Assembly: GCA_000310025.1 (NCBI GenBank)
Contig: FN649740.1
Location: 4,731,789-4,795,788 of the forward strand
Length of the DNA: 64,000 nt
Origin: Ectocarpus siliculosus
Taxonomy: Eukaryota > Sar > Phaeophyceae > Ectocarpales > Ectocarpaceae
Direction of reading: 5' to 3'
The notes under the pieces were generated by a model. It worked only from the letters and a program-made list of their open reading frames with translations, did no database searches and was not told the DNA's origin. A program made the position numbers and the translations under genes. Numbering within the stretch: the stretch's first letter is position 1; each line of letters begins with the position of its first letter. Of the stretch, positions 26,856 through 39,353 are shown piece by piece.

Positions 26856-29800
26856 TTAGTAGCCCTGTCCCTCGAGGAACGGAACGGCGCCCTTGATCCA
26901 GTGCTCTGAAGCGCACGCCGCCACCGAGATCATGGCCAGACGGCCGTTCTTGAGCTCCTGGAGCCGCAGCTTCTCGACGGCCGCCTTGCCCCTGTGTGGC
27001 CGTAGAAGGGCACGGCCGCGAAGGGGGGGGGGATCGAGCGTAAAAAGAAACGAAACGAATTTGAACAACAGTGGACCACAACGCAAGTACGAAAAAATAA
27101 ATGGGTACACAAATGTTCCCGCTTCGTGATGAGCTCGCCGATATCGGCAAACGCTGTACATTTTGTATACCCCGCTTGAATTCTGAACGGAGAACACTCT
27201 CCGCCTTCAACATTGCGTCCAGAATCTCGTCGTCTTCGACGATGTTCCGCAGTCTTTCCGGAAAAGCCCCTCCGACAAGCGCTCGTTACATCAACATGAC
27301 CAGCGCAATCGCTACACAAGACACGTTTTTCCGCCGTACTTTCAAGCTTCTGGGGGCATCAACTATGAGAAAACCCGGGGGATGTCAACGCGTTCGGGCA
27401 GGACGAATAATTCCAAAACCAAAGGCGCAACGACGGTTCACACACAAAAAAAAAAGAAAAAAAGGGACAGCACTCTCTTGAAACTTGCACGTACAGAGTA
27501 ACCGCACCGAGTATTCGGGTACTTGCTTCGTGTATAATATTCAAGTGAGGGCACTACTACATCATGGCCAGGGGTTCCGTAGACGCAAACCACGACGCCT
27601 CCTTTGTATTGCACTTGCCGGAATACGTTCCGCCGGCCACCCAAGCATTGCCATACCGTATGCATACCCGACACAAGAGCCTCGGTTCGCTTCCAGGGAT
27701 CCCTCCGACCCTGAGCGTATATTAAACGCAACACTTGAGCAAAAAAACACCCGTAGTACCAAACACGCTACACCAAAAGCACGACAGCATTGTGATATGT
27801 ACAAAGTTGCAGCACAATAGTAAAACTTACGGCTTCTTCAAGTACAAGCCAAGGTCCCCCGCTTCGCGCTCTCCTCCTCCGCTCCAGAAGTCGCCGCAGT
27901 AGGTCGCACCCTCCGCCACAGCGAAGAACAACATAAGCTGCAGACAAAACAACCCACCACGTGACGCCGATTATCGACAGCAAGAAGAGAAGGAAGGAAG
28001 ACAACAAAACAAAACCGGGCACCACAGGAAGGGGTAGGGATTTTTAATAGGGTATTAATCAAGATTCCTAGCCAGAAGGGCCAAAAGCAACGAGAGATCG
28101 GGTTGTCGAGAGCTCGTCACAGACCAAACAAAATCAGAGAAACCTCACCCTCTCTCTCCTGGTATTTCTCAAAGGACATGTTTGTGTTGAGCAGTCTCTA
28201 CAGCGGCGGACTGGGTACAGAGTCAGTAAAACACATGATATCACAGCAAAGACTGCCCGCTCGAGGCAACGCCTCCATTTGTTCCGAGTCTTCTTACCTA
28301 CACACACTCAGAAATCCGTTCCGCGAGCGACAAAGGCAAGGGAACACAGCAAACAAGACTACGCAGTCGAGAACATATTCCACATTTGTTCCCAGTCCTC
28401 TACGTACATCCACGCAGAAATCCGTTCCGCGAGCGACGAACGCAAGGCATCACAGAAAGACTTACGTGTTCGAGAAAAAAAATCTACATTTGTTCCAAGT
28501 CCTCATGCGTACATCCACCCCCAGACATCCGTTCCGCGAGGGAGCGAGCGGGAAGGGAAAAGGAAAGCGTACGTCTCAAAGGGTACGGCTAAAGAGTGCT
28601 ACCGCTGTATGCAGGCACGTATTACCTGGGCCAGCCCACCCGGGTTCTTCGAGGCGAACTCGTGGAACTGGTCGTACCACGGCACGGCATCGTACCCCAG
28701 TCCAGGGAACACGAAGCCCGACTGGGCCGCTGCAGAGCAAACACGTACAGAATGAGGGGAGGGGGGGGGGGTGTACTCATAGTCGTGCATGCCGTAGTCG
28801 TTAGACCATTGACCTCGCATCCCTACAAAGCCGGGACGGAGCACGCCGGGTTCTCACCGGACCAGGCTCTCGCATCACCAAGCGCGAAGCGCCGTGAGGT
28901 ATTTGGCGAGGGGAGGGGGGGGGGAAGCACACAAGGACTACAGCGACATGAACCGCAGCAGTCACCACAGCGATTATGTTTGTCTTACACCCAAGGGATA
29001 CACCGGCTATGCATACAACACCACAATAGCAGAGCTCCGAACAGCAAGAGCAGCACAGCAGTCGAGGCAATTGACATCAACAACATACAACGGACGGTCA
29101 CATTGTATTTTGCAGCCTGAACGGTTCTTCGCTTCCTGACGACTTACCCCAGATGCCAACGAAGGCAAGCATGCAGATGCGGCAGTGCTTGATCTCAGCC
29201 TCTTGCAGCCACTGCATTGCACGATAGAAAGGGGAGAGCGACAACGAGGACACACCAAGTCGGAGAGGGTGGATGGGGTTTTACGGTGTCACCTCAAAAC
29301 CAGACCGTTGCACATCAAAACAAGCCACAGGTGGATGGAACAGCAGCAACCCAGCAGCACTCAACGCAGACTCAGGCAAAATAAAATGGTCGGAACTATC
29401 CCGTTACACATCACTCAATCTATTAGAAACTGCCCTGCGCGCCAAATACCTACTCATGCGGTGTGCAGACTTCACATCAGGTCAGGGCAAGGGTTGCAGG
29501 GTTATTTCGTATTTCAAACCAGGTTGCAAGGAAAAAAAAAAAAGGTTGTGTTGTTTCGGTCAAGCCCCTACGTCACCTCGGCAACGTAAAAAATAAAAAA
29601 TGGAACGCATATTTTTTTCACAACCAAGAACAAAGGTACGTTAGCCGGGTTGCACGGAGGGGCCCGTCGCGATCCAAACGACACGAGATGCGCCGCGTTC
29701 TCGCAGCGCTTCGTCACCGCTGCGTCCGGCCTGCTATGTATCAAGCAAGTCTGCTGCCAAAAATGCTTGCTGGCGCTACATACTTTCCTACACAGGAGCG

Positions 29801-32222
29801 TCGCGACTCAAGAACCCTTAGCTTACGTGAGGCTCGTTTCTCACTCCTTCTGAGGGGGAACCTAACAGCGACGACATGTATGGGTTTTAGAGTCGGATCC
29901 GTAATTCCAACCCTCTAGTCCAAAGAAAGGTTTCCCCAATCCATCACTAGCCGCAGGCGTTTGCTGTTATCTTTTCTTGTCCTTTCTGGGACTGCTCCTG
30001 TCTGACCCCGGCATCGGATAGCGACAACATCTACGACATCTACGACGACTTGATCGACCAAGAGACGGCAAGCTGCACCGGTGTTGAGTGCATGAGAGCG
30101 ACGGAGGTGCGCTACAGTCCTTCCACCGCCCCCAACGCACAGCAAACATCCGCATCACCGATGAAAGAAAGCACCAACACCAAAAGTCAACCAACTGTTG
30201 TTCACCCCCTCCCCCCCCCTTTTTTTTTGTGTCCGCCGATGTCGAAAAAATTCTTAAGTGCTTTTTCTCTACGCTATAGGCGGAACAACTGCGGTGTCCA
30301 GCAACAGGATCAACAGCACTACACCCGATCACGCGGATGAATGTCCGCGCGGAACCACTTTCAAGAGCCTACCAAGCACAAACAACGCACAATTAAATTC
30401 TGCGTACCTTGGGGTGGGGGTTGACGAGCGGGTTGATCGAGTGGAGCTCCGCGAGTCCGAGGGGGTCGAAGACGGCACCTCCCGCCTCCAGCGAAACGCC
30501 GACCTCGCCGTCCACGGCGCTCATCGACAAGGGCGTCTTAGACGATGCCTGTATTGCAGTAGCAGGAAGGATTGTATTGGTACGTAGTCAGGAAGAGGAG
30601 AGGAGAGAAGGAGAAAGAAGTAAGGTATCGGGAGGAATGGAACCAACACGAAAGATCGTGTCATCTATGTAGCACACTTGAATACTTTAAAGTGAATGTC
30701 GGTGTGTGTTGTCATGTAGCAAGAGATCGATATTCAGCAGCCGTTGGCGGGCGGAGGTCCATCGCACGCGCAATCGCGGCGGTTGACGAGGGCATCGTGC
30801 ACGCGGCGGCGGCCTGCGCCGTAGCACAGCAGTACTGGAATCAAAACAACCCATCCCGTATGAAACAAGGCTCATACATGTATCGTAGGTGGACACGATT
30901 TGAAACCAATTTTCGCACACACCGTAGATAGAGAGGCGTTTGAGCTGTGTTTTGGTGTGTTTCCTTGCTCCTTATGGGGGCTCCGGGAAAGGCATTTTCA
31001 GAACTCGACAGGGGGGGTGGTAACTTCCACACGTGGTAGCGTGTACATAGTGGGCCCGTGGTCAAGGTGTCAACATTTTGCAAGCTTCCGCCGGGAACGT
31101 GTGCCTACCGCGAATATGTTGCACATGCGGGGCTGTCGTGTGAAATGTGTTCGTGAAAGAAAGCTTCATACATACGTCGCAAAACCAGCAACACATGCTC
31201 GATCGCTGCAGATACTTCAAACTTCAAACCACCACAGCTCCGACTGCCAAGAACAGTGCGCAAAACATATGCATATGGCACAAGAAGCTGCAGACGTGAC
31301 TTGCTCACAGGCCACAGCGATCTTTTGTCTGGTGAACATCTCGGGGCGAACGGGTGCCTGTTGCACTTCTATGGCAGCGCTGACAAACGTACTTGCTTCC
31401 ACTAAATTTTATGGCGCGACACTTGCTACTATATAATATTAATAAGAACAGCTGCGTCGTGTCGTCAAAAACATCGATAACGCACGTGCACCACACGCTA
31501 CATCGCCCAAAACGACGCGCGTACGACCGGATCATGAACTTTGTCTCTCCTTGCCCACCCATGCCAATTTGTGCGACACTGAAAACAGAAAACAACCGGA
31601 ACAGATAACATGCCAACATCTTCTTTTCTCTATCCCCTCTCGCCCCTCCCTAACAAAAAAAAAAAAGGTGCGGATGAAGCTGCTGCGGAAATCATGCTGT
31701 GGCGTGTATGCGTACGTAGCGGGGGCCTCCGAAACTCTGTGTGTTCCAAGTCTACAGCACATCTCTCGATCCCAAGGCACCATTCCAAGGCACCATTGCA
31801 CCCGCGATGTTTTCCAGCTTTGTTTCCTGTGCCTATGCCCCCCGGCAGCAGCTCAGTCAAAAAGTCGCTGTTGCTACATACCAGTGCTTGGTGCGCATGA
31901 TCGATCGCGGGCAACAACAACAGGATTCCCGCCACCATGGGTCAGAGTGGTGGCAGGAACTGCACCCGGGAACCATACACCAGACCCTACGTCCCTCGTT
32001 CATACTGCAGCCCTAGCGTTGCTGATGGTGTGCCCTGAAAGCTTGCAGTCTGTCACATGTTCGCTCGCGCGATAATGACGAACACAAACATTGGTACATA
32101 ATGATGTCTTCATCCAAACGTACCTTGCTGAGCGATGCGGTAGGTGCCCGGAAAGCGCCAGGGGTCACGAAAGCGCTTGCCATTCCAAGCGAGCAAACGG
32201 CGGCTGCGGCGGTGACCTTCAT
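26856..32222 (-). CDS. Chlorophyll a/c-binding light-harvesting protein (FCP/LHC family)
   Basis: Six exons join in frame to 216 aa: 32222-32124, 30548-30408, 29211-29148, 28729-28626, 27937-27831, 26991-26856 (stop TAA). The ATG is 32222-32220. The leader has a hydrophobic signal peptide and MASAFVTPGAF, the heterokont ASAF motif with Phe at the cleavage point, indicating import through the ER into the complex plastid. The mature start carries FDPLGLAELH. Helix 1 is EAEIKHCRICMLAFVGI; helix 3 is LQELKNGRLAMISVAAC. Both carry the chlorophyll-ligating Glu and His/Asn plus the Arg of the ExxH/NxR motif. The middle helix is LMLFFAVAEGATY. Helix 1 has Cys where Gly and Ala are usual (HGRxAM). The subfamily cannot be fixed by eye. 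Introns of 0.5-1.6 kb are repeat-rich. Confidence 0.92.
28276..28560. repeat. Tandem ~105-bp repeat in a light-harvesting gene intron
   Basis: Three diverged copies start near 28276, 28383 and 28487. Each has CATTTGTTCC, AGTCCTC and ATCCGTTCCGCGAG in the same order. They lie in the intron between exons 28729-28626 and 27937-27831. The long plus-strand open frames here are products of the repeat. Confidence 0.8.
28771..28873 (+). repeat. Dispersed SINE-like repeat, copy 1
   Basis: After a G run comes TGTACTCATAGTCGTGCATG, then GTAGTCGTTAGACCATTGAC, CTCGCATCCCTAC, and GCCGGGTTCTCACCGGACC. Copies 2 (50341-50450) and 3 (53158-53262, minus) share this order. GTAGTNGTTAGACC resembles a tRNA A-box region. 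Class is uncertain. Confidence 0.6.
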
Positions 32223-35200
32223 GGTTTCAGAGGATAGTAGTACGATAGAGCTACGGCCGTAGGCGGAGCGAGTGCTTTAGCGCCCAGAAGGTGTGTGTTT
32301 GGAAGGCAGGAGCAAAAACAGGAACGCCTTTACTTTAGTCTAATACTAAAACTGAGTTAATTTTAGAGGATCGCGCCTCAACAGCCGCTCCCGTCCTACA
32401 GTGACACCGGGGACATTTACCAACCATCCCCGGAAAATGAAAGTAGGTATTTTTCTCCGCATGCGACCGCTGCTGTGTCGTTTTCTTGGCGAGCACTACT
32501 CTCATTCATTCATTCGACAACGCGCCATCCCCTTGGCCCACCTCCGTCAGAGCAATACTCCATCCACTGCGACGCATCCTTTTCTCATTTTTATTGGCTC
32601 GCCACAGATGGTGGCGGACAACAACAATCACCGATCATCTGGGGCGACGTGAGACATGCCGGTTTCACGGCACAGCGGTGTTGTACATACTACTGTACTA
32701 GACGATCTCGGTGTGTAGGCACACATTGTTGCAGTCTACACAATCTGGTTTCAAAGGATAGTGGCACAATCGAGCAAAAAGACCGCCACCATGTCCTCTC
32801 GTGAACATCATACTGCAAGAGAAACAACTATCCCCGTTTTACGTGACAAAGTTCAACTTGGTAGGAGTATTATTTTTGAACGACGCGTACTGCTGTAGTA
32901 GCATATAATGCAGCAGCGCAGACCTGCTTGGTCAGACTCAATGACAATGTAGATACGGTGTGCCGGCAGGGAATACCACCGAAGTCTAGCCTAGCGGTTA
33001 CAAGCGTATATGTATTTTCCGTGTACCGTCGCATGTGCATATAGTCTCACAAGCACCAAAACCATCTCGCAGCATGACTTATTTGTAGTCGCTTTGATCT
33101 CTAGACTACTTAGTCTACATGTCATTCCCACGACGAGGGAAGAGGAGAGAAACCACATAGCCAATCGCCCACACACACGACGAAGCTCTTGGACTGTATG
33201 TATAGTCTTGTTTGGTGGTGCTTGGTTTACAGTTGGGTCAGGGTTTTGGTATGGTTCAAACTAGGATACAAGGGAACAAGATTGACCTGTGCCTTGCTTG
33301 GTCGACCTTTGCTTCCCACAAGAGTCAGTCGTGAGACTCCTCCTTTCCGAATACAAGTCATTCGAAAGCATTACGACCACTACCACCTACATGTAGCCAT
33401 CGACGACCTCGCCAAGGGCGTTGGTTTTTGTGACGGACAGCACGGTGCAAGAGACTACGTAGAGGGTCACGCACGGCCTGCCCTGGACCGCGTTTGCTGT
33501 TCTTTCGATCGTATCGTGTCGTGTCCTCCGTAACCCCCGCGGGCAAGGAGAAGAGCCGGTCCGTCTACGAAAACATAAATCACAATCCAGGATTTACCAT
33601 CATGAAAAAAATGATTGACCTCGAGGGAACTCGCGCATATATATAGATCCATACGCATACTTCTACACGGAAGGAACAAGACAACAATCAAAACACAAAT
33701 ACACGAATGGGTAAAGGTTGGGAACATACTAATGTAGTAGTGGCGGGGGTTGCCGTATATATTACCGGTAGTGCTGTGCAAACGAAACACTGTTGACTTC
33801 CCTCCCGTCACAAAGAAAAAGCATAGATAATCTAATCACCAGACGAACGTTCGAGTACTGCTGACTATTGCTGTGCGCAAGACCACATGAAGTGGTGGGG
33901 GAATGGTACGCGCATGCAATGCGTGTGTGTGCCCATCACCACCATACCCGCATGCATGTGTGTCCCGCTGAATTCTTAGGGACGGAACCTCTGAGCACAA
34001 CGGCAACAACCAACAGCAGCTGGATAGGACAAACATCAACACCGTGGGAGTACTCTAAACACGGGCCAGCCTCCCGCCCTGCACATATCACGCGGGATGT
34101 AGACGTTACGTGCGAAGGGTGCCCATACCCTCTTATTCCCGTTCCCGTCCCTATTTCCTCGTGACGAAAAACAAAACCTAGAGCACCCCCCCCCGCTGAC
34201 AACGAATCAAAATTAACCAACACACAGTGTGTTTCCTTTTCCACCCTTTGAAACCGCTCTCTATTCGTGCAAAGCTAGCCGCACATCTTCGTCGTTTCCA
34301 ACTCCGGTGCTATCGCTACCTCGACAACGAGCTAGGTATGTGTGCAGCAGCGCACAAAAAAGAAGAAAAAAAAAGAGAGAAAAAAACGTTTTCGGGTTCT
34401 TGCCACCCGTTTTTCCCAGTAGATCTCGCTAATTGCACCGCCGTGAATTACTCGCGTTTCGGTTTCAAAAAAAATCAAAACATAACCTCGTCGATTCGTA
34501 CGAGAAGAAGACAGACAATAGAACGATACATGCGAATTGAGAGCCCCCGCCATCCACCGAGGTAACAGGCCAGACTCGGACAGGAGCATCAACGTCAAAT
34601 CGACACCAACAAAACAGAACGCGCGATCCACTCAAGAACCTTGCAAGTCAAGCACTCCAGGCTCCAAAACAAATCGGAATCTTGAGAACTCGATCATGAC
34701 AACAGGTGCGCAGTTAAGTCTCCTACACCACAGCCTGCATCGTCGATGTTGGATCATATGAAAAAACATTAGACAAGCTGCCGGAGTAGCCTCGTAGCAA
34801 AATATGAGGGTCTGACAGGCGGTAGTGCAATCTGTCACTGTACGTATCAAATCAAGCCCATTGGTGGAAGAAATTGACTGTTCGCGACAGTTCGTAACCG
34901 AACGGAATGTGGAGGCACTCGGTGGACATCAGAAATGGTTTAGAATGTCCGATGATGAAATCAAGGAAAAACAAAGACATTGACAACAGCAGCACCACCA
35001 ACGACTGCCTCGCTCAAGGCACCAAGGCTCCCCGAAACACCGTTTATCAACTTGGAAGACAACCTCGACACGCGTAGTACCGCTTGATGCGACAGATCCA
35101 CCAAGGAACGGCATTTTTTCCCACCTCAACTCTACAAGAAAGTAATGCGAGTTTGGAAGTAGTACGTGGGTTCGACGCTTGCTTGAAAGCACAAGGCTGT

Positions 35201-36519
35201 TCCTGGAACTCACTCCTACATAGGTGGATATTCGAACAAGCTTCTCCAGTTCCACGTAATTTCAAGAAAATTCTTGAGCATCTAAGAACCTCTCTTGTTG
35301 GCTTAAAGATTCGACCGCGTAATCCGATCGATTTTGCACCATGAGGATGTCAGACCTCTCAGACTACACAGCAAAACGACTCGTGGTAGACGATCAACAG
35401 AGCTATGTCACGTACGTAATGGTACAATCCTTCCGCCTTCTTTCCTCGGGCGTGTGACGTCACGACGCAAGACGGGGCACATGAACGAAAAGAAAATCAT
35501 TCCATGCCTCTGACATAAAAAGCACAGCAGCACCCCCTTCCGCATAACGCATCTGTGCGAAACCCCTAAGAGCCCTCCGATTTACACCCACTACCACCCT
35601 GCTGCCGTCAAACTTACCAGCTGCGTGCCCCCTCCTCCCGCGGCCTCACCCATTGCGCTCCTCACTTATCCCTTGGAAATCCATATCCACTCGGCATTTG
35701 TGATTTTGGAAAACGCAACGACTCGCGCGACCGCGCGTTTTCGCTACCGCCACTCCCTTCCCCATCTTGGCACGCAAGGGACCAACCACTCTATGAGTGC
35801 CATGCCACCGATTCGAAACGAAATCAGAACAAAATACAAATTACAGGGCCCTCTCTCTACTGTTCGCCGCGAGTTCCCGCCGTACCCCCCAACCAAAATT
35901 AGCCACCAATCGGCAGACAACAAAACACAAAAAAGATATTACTCCGGTCAGTTGTACCGGGACAAGAACAACACTAAATCCTCTGCTGATACCTCCCCCC
36001 CCCCATTTTTCCCATTGAACACATGCAAACAAGCAAACACCTGCTGCGCTTTATCCACCAATCCGAGGGCACTTGACACGTGTCTCTCTCGCATGTGCCT
36101 CAGGGGGGGATAAGGAGCAGGTTGTCCGCCTCGTCAGAGCGAAGTGCATGCCTTTCTGTCCCGTGATAATTAAAAAACAACAAACAAAAAACTTGAGTCC
36201 CTTCATCCAAAACAAACTCTGCCTTCCTTCCCCAAACAGAAGACAAACCCACGCGTGTCTGACAAGCAGGCTCAAGCCGTGCCAGAAGCTGTTCGTGGCA
36301 CAAGACGGACCATCGCGGCGGTCTCTTGTCGGCCCGATAGAGCGAAAATCAATGCCGCTTCTGTCGTTGGCGTATTATATTCGAAAGAGATGCGAGCGTA
36401 AATCAGTGCTGCTTCTCTCCTTCTATTCTTATAAAGCCATTGAGCGAGCGAACAAGAGGCCATGAGCAACGCCTTCCTCACCACACAAACACCTCCGCTT
36501 AACTCCGAGCTGGTTTGGT
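32223..36519. other. Intergenic region, no recognised gene
   Basis: This 4.3-kb stretch separates the 5' end of the light-harvesting gene from the 3' end of the myosin gene. The light-harvesting promoter should be at its low-coordinate end. I see only short A/T-rich and A/C-rich tracts and unsupported open frames. Confidence 0.45.
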
Positions 36520-39353
36520 TTACTTACAGTCGAAGCTCGTGAGCGTGATGGCTAACGCCTGTCATGCCGTGCAAGAACCAGGACAAGGGTCAGGGGGGCA
36601 GGGGGAGGTTAAGAAAAGAAAAAGGGAAGGAGCGGGGTAGAAGAGGATAACTACACTATTGATGGGGCGGCTAGCCGCGTAATGGTACCTCAGTAATGCC
36701 TGATGTGTACCGTACTGAGCAGACAGACACCGGCTTTCTAGCGTTAAGATGGCCACAACAACAACAACAACAACAACAACAATAACGCAGATATTAGATA
36801 CTTGCAGCGGAGACAAGGGGTGGCAGAAGTCCATGGTGAACTAATTCGTGCAACGACAGGGACAACGACAACAAGCACAACGAACAACAACGTAGATAGC
36901 GGCAACATACCTGCAGCGGAGACAAGGGGTGGCAGAAGTCCATGGTGAATTCATTCGTGTGAGTCCTCCCGAACTGCAAGGTGATCTGCTCCGTCACATC
37001 TCCCTGAACGACCAGCTGGAAGTTCTTCACGGACGCTTGAGTCACCCTCCCGTGGAAGTTCAGCACGAACGCCTGTACCTGTTGTTCGTAATAACACGGG
37101 GGGGAAGCCGGAGCATTGGTCGGGTGCGTACATGGGGAGGGGCTGGGGTTGAGGGAAGCGGGAGGCGAGACCATTCCGCGAATAACTGTTCACTATTCAC
37201 GGAAGCAACAACGTGTGCATTGTACGTGTGTTCATGTGAACTGAAAAAAAAGAAATGAATGGTGTTGGGGAAGGTGTGTTCGTGCGTGAACAGAAAAAGT
37301 AACCAAGCCAAGCCACACATATGTATAGCAACACAACCACACCAAACCTAGGGGGGCATGGAATTGCGTTTCTTCAAGAGAAAAGAACCCGGGCTGCCCC
37401 ACAGCATGCCACGCGGCCAAACGGTGTCATCATGGACACGGCAACGACGGCGACAACGAAAACCAAACGACAACAACTACTTCAACAATGACAACCATAG
37501 GACAACAACAACAACAACAACAGCGACGGCGACAACAACAAAGTACCATGACACCAAACACACCTTGGCGTTCCATCGCGGATTTCTGTTGATGAGGCAG
37601 GGCTCCTCTAGAGAGTCCAGGCTTCCCCTCAGCATGCGGTGAAGCAGGGACGATTCTGCCTCCACGTCCGCATTGTTGCCGTGCATGTTGCCCAGTACCA
37701 CCCTCATCTTGCGGGGCCCCTCGTACCTAATATACCAGACAAGAAGCAGAACAAAGGAAAACATCAAGGAGGGGGGGGAGGCATGAAAGAGAGAAAGCAA
37801 GGATAAGTCCAAGGATAAGGGATTACAGTGGCGGCTACGGTTCAAGAGAGGGTCGTGACAAACCACTATTTCTCTATTAAATCCGGTTTTCTCTTAAACC
37901 GTACTGTGACATGTATGTATTTCTCATGGTCGTGACAAGGCAGTTTGACTCTTAAATCGGTAATTTCTCTTAAATAGTCTCTCTTAAACCGTAGCCGGCA
38001 CTGCGTGTACAACTATCAATAGGGAGAGGGAGCTTGAGAGAGGATAAGTGGTAGAGGTGCGAGGCCGAAACAGGGGTTCCGCGGCATCACTGAGGCTGCC
38101 GGATGAGTACCCCATCTACTTTAATTGCCATGGCTTTCACGATGGAAGGAACCAGCACCGTATGACGTCATTAACATGATCGCCGTGGGTAGCCTCGTCC
38201 CGTCAGGAATACAGCAGCACGCACGTGGAAACGGCTGCGTACTCCCAAGCACAAAACGGGCGTGGACGGGGCGACAACTTCAGTACCACCGCCGAAACCC
38301 TTCATTGCCAGCAGCTACATCAAAACCCACAACCCACAACAAAAACAAAAACAACGAGAACACCATCAGCAGCAACAACAAAAACAACAGCAGCAGCATC
38401 AGCAGCACCAGCAGCACCAGCAGGAGCAACAACAATCTCACCGTCCATGCGGATCCATCTTGTCAGCCGAGTAGTGCACCGCAGCGACCTCCTTCTCCTT
38501 CCCGTTGCCCCTGTCGTCTGGACCGGTGAACCTCGGGCTAAACACCTGCAAGTACACACATACACAGGCCGGAGCTGAGCGTGCGTACCGTCTGATTCCT
38601 TCGTTGATGTCGAACTTTTTCGTATCTGCCATCTCACAAATCATCGTCGGCACGAAATGTAGACTACGCCTGTTGCGTCCCGCAGATGACAGAAAACATA
38701 CATACCGCTCGAATGACCTTGCCCACACATAGGAACAATAGCGTTTTGCGAGGGAAGTCGAGTGCTCTCAAAGGTCTCCGGCCGATCCCGTGACTCCACC
38801 AGTGACGAGGGTTGCAAGAAGAGAGAGCGAGAAAAAACGAACACCCAAGAACAGTAATGTTATGTGGTATATGTGGTATGTGGTACCTGAAACTCCTCCG
38901 ACGTCCTGGTGGTGGCCTTGAGTCGTCCCACGATGTTGCTGCTGTTGCCGTTGTCGTCACCGTCCTCCCCGTCCTCCATGCTCATCACGAACTGAGACGC
39001 CGAAGCTCCGCCTTTCTTACGAGCCGTCATCAGATAACGGTCCGGGAAATCTCCTGCCGCACGCGTGTGCCGTCATTTAGAGCGTACGGTACGGGAAGAT
39101 GAAGAAATTGCGGCGGGATACATGACGTTTCGGTGAATAGGATGGCGTATCAACGACCTGAGACGCCGAAGCCCCTTCTTTCTTTCACCGCCAGCGACAA
39201 AGGCTGCTATCCTCCGGCCCCCCGCAAAAAACGGCACTTTTTCAAGCAGACCCAAACATGTTGATACTCTCTCTCTATCTCTATCTCACCCTTTCCCTCC
39301 ATGTAGAGCTTGTACACCTCGTTGCCGCGGATGAGCTTGCTGAAACCTCGAAC
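36520..39353 (-). other. C-terminal Tubby domain of the myosin
   Basis: Six exons encode about 234 residues of a complete Tubby barrel: YKLYMEG then [106 protein letters not shown] and stop (36522-36520). The blocks [24 protein letters not shown] and the final SFD are the family signatures, and the C-terminal helix that plugs the barrel is present. The Lys/Arg pair in GPRKM sits where animal Tubby proteins bind PI(4,5)P2. Confidence 0.93.

Noticed and set aside
28276-28560. Regular repeats considered as a CRISPR array
   Set aside because: Units are long, adjacent and diverged without unique spacers, and lie in a eukaryotic intron.
28103-28804. Plus-strand frame of 233 codons
   Set aside because: It runs through the tandem 105-bp repeat and antisense to a light-harvesting exon; a by-product of repeats.
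35625-36113. Plus-strand frame of 162 codons upstream of the light-harvesting gene
   Set aside because: No recognisable motif, poor codon bias compared with real exons, and no splice context that extends it.
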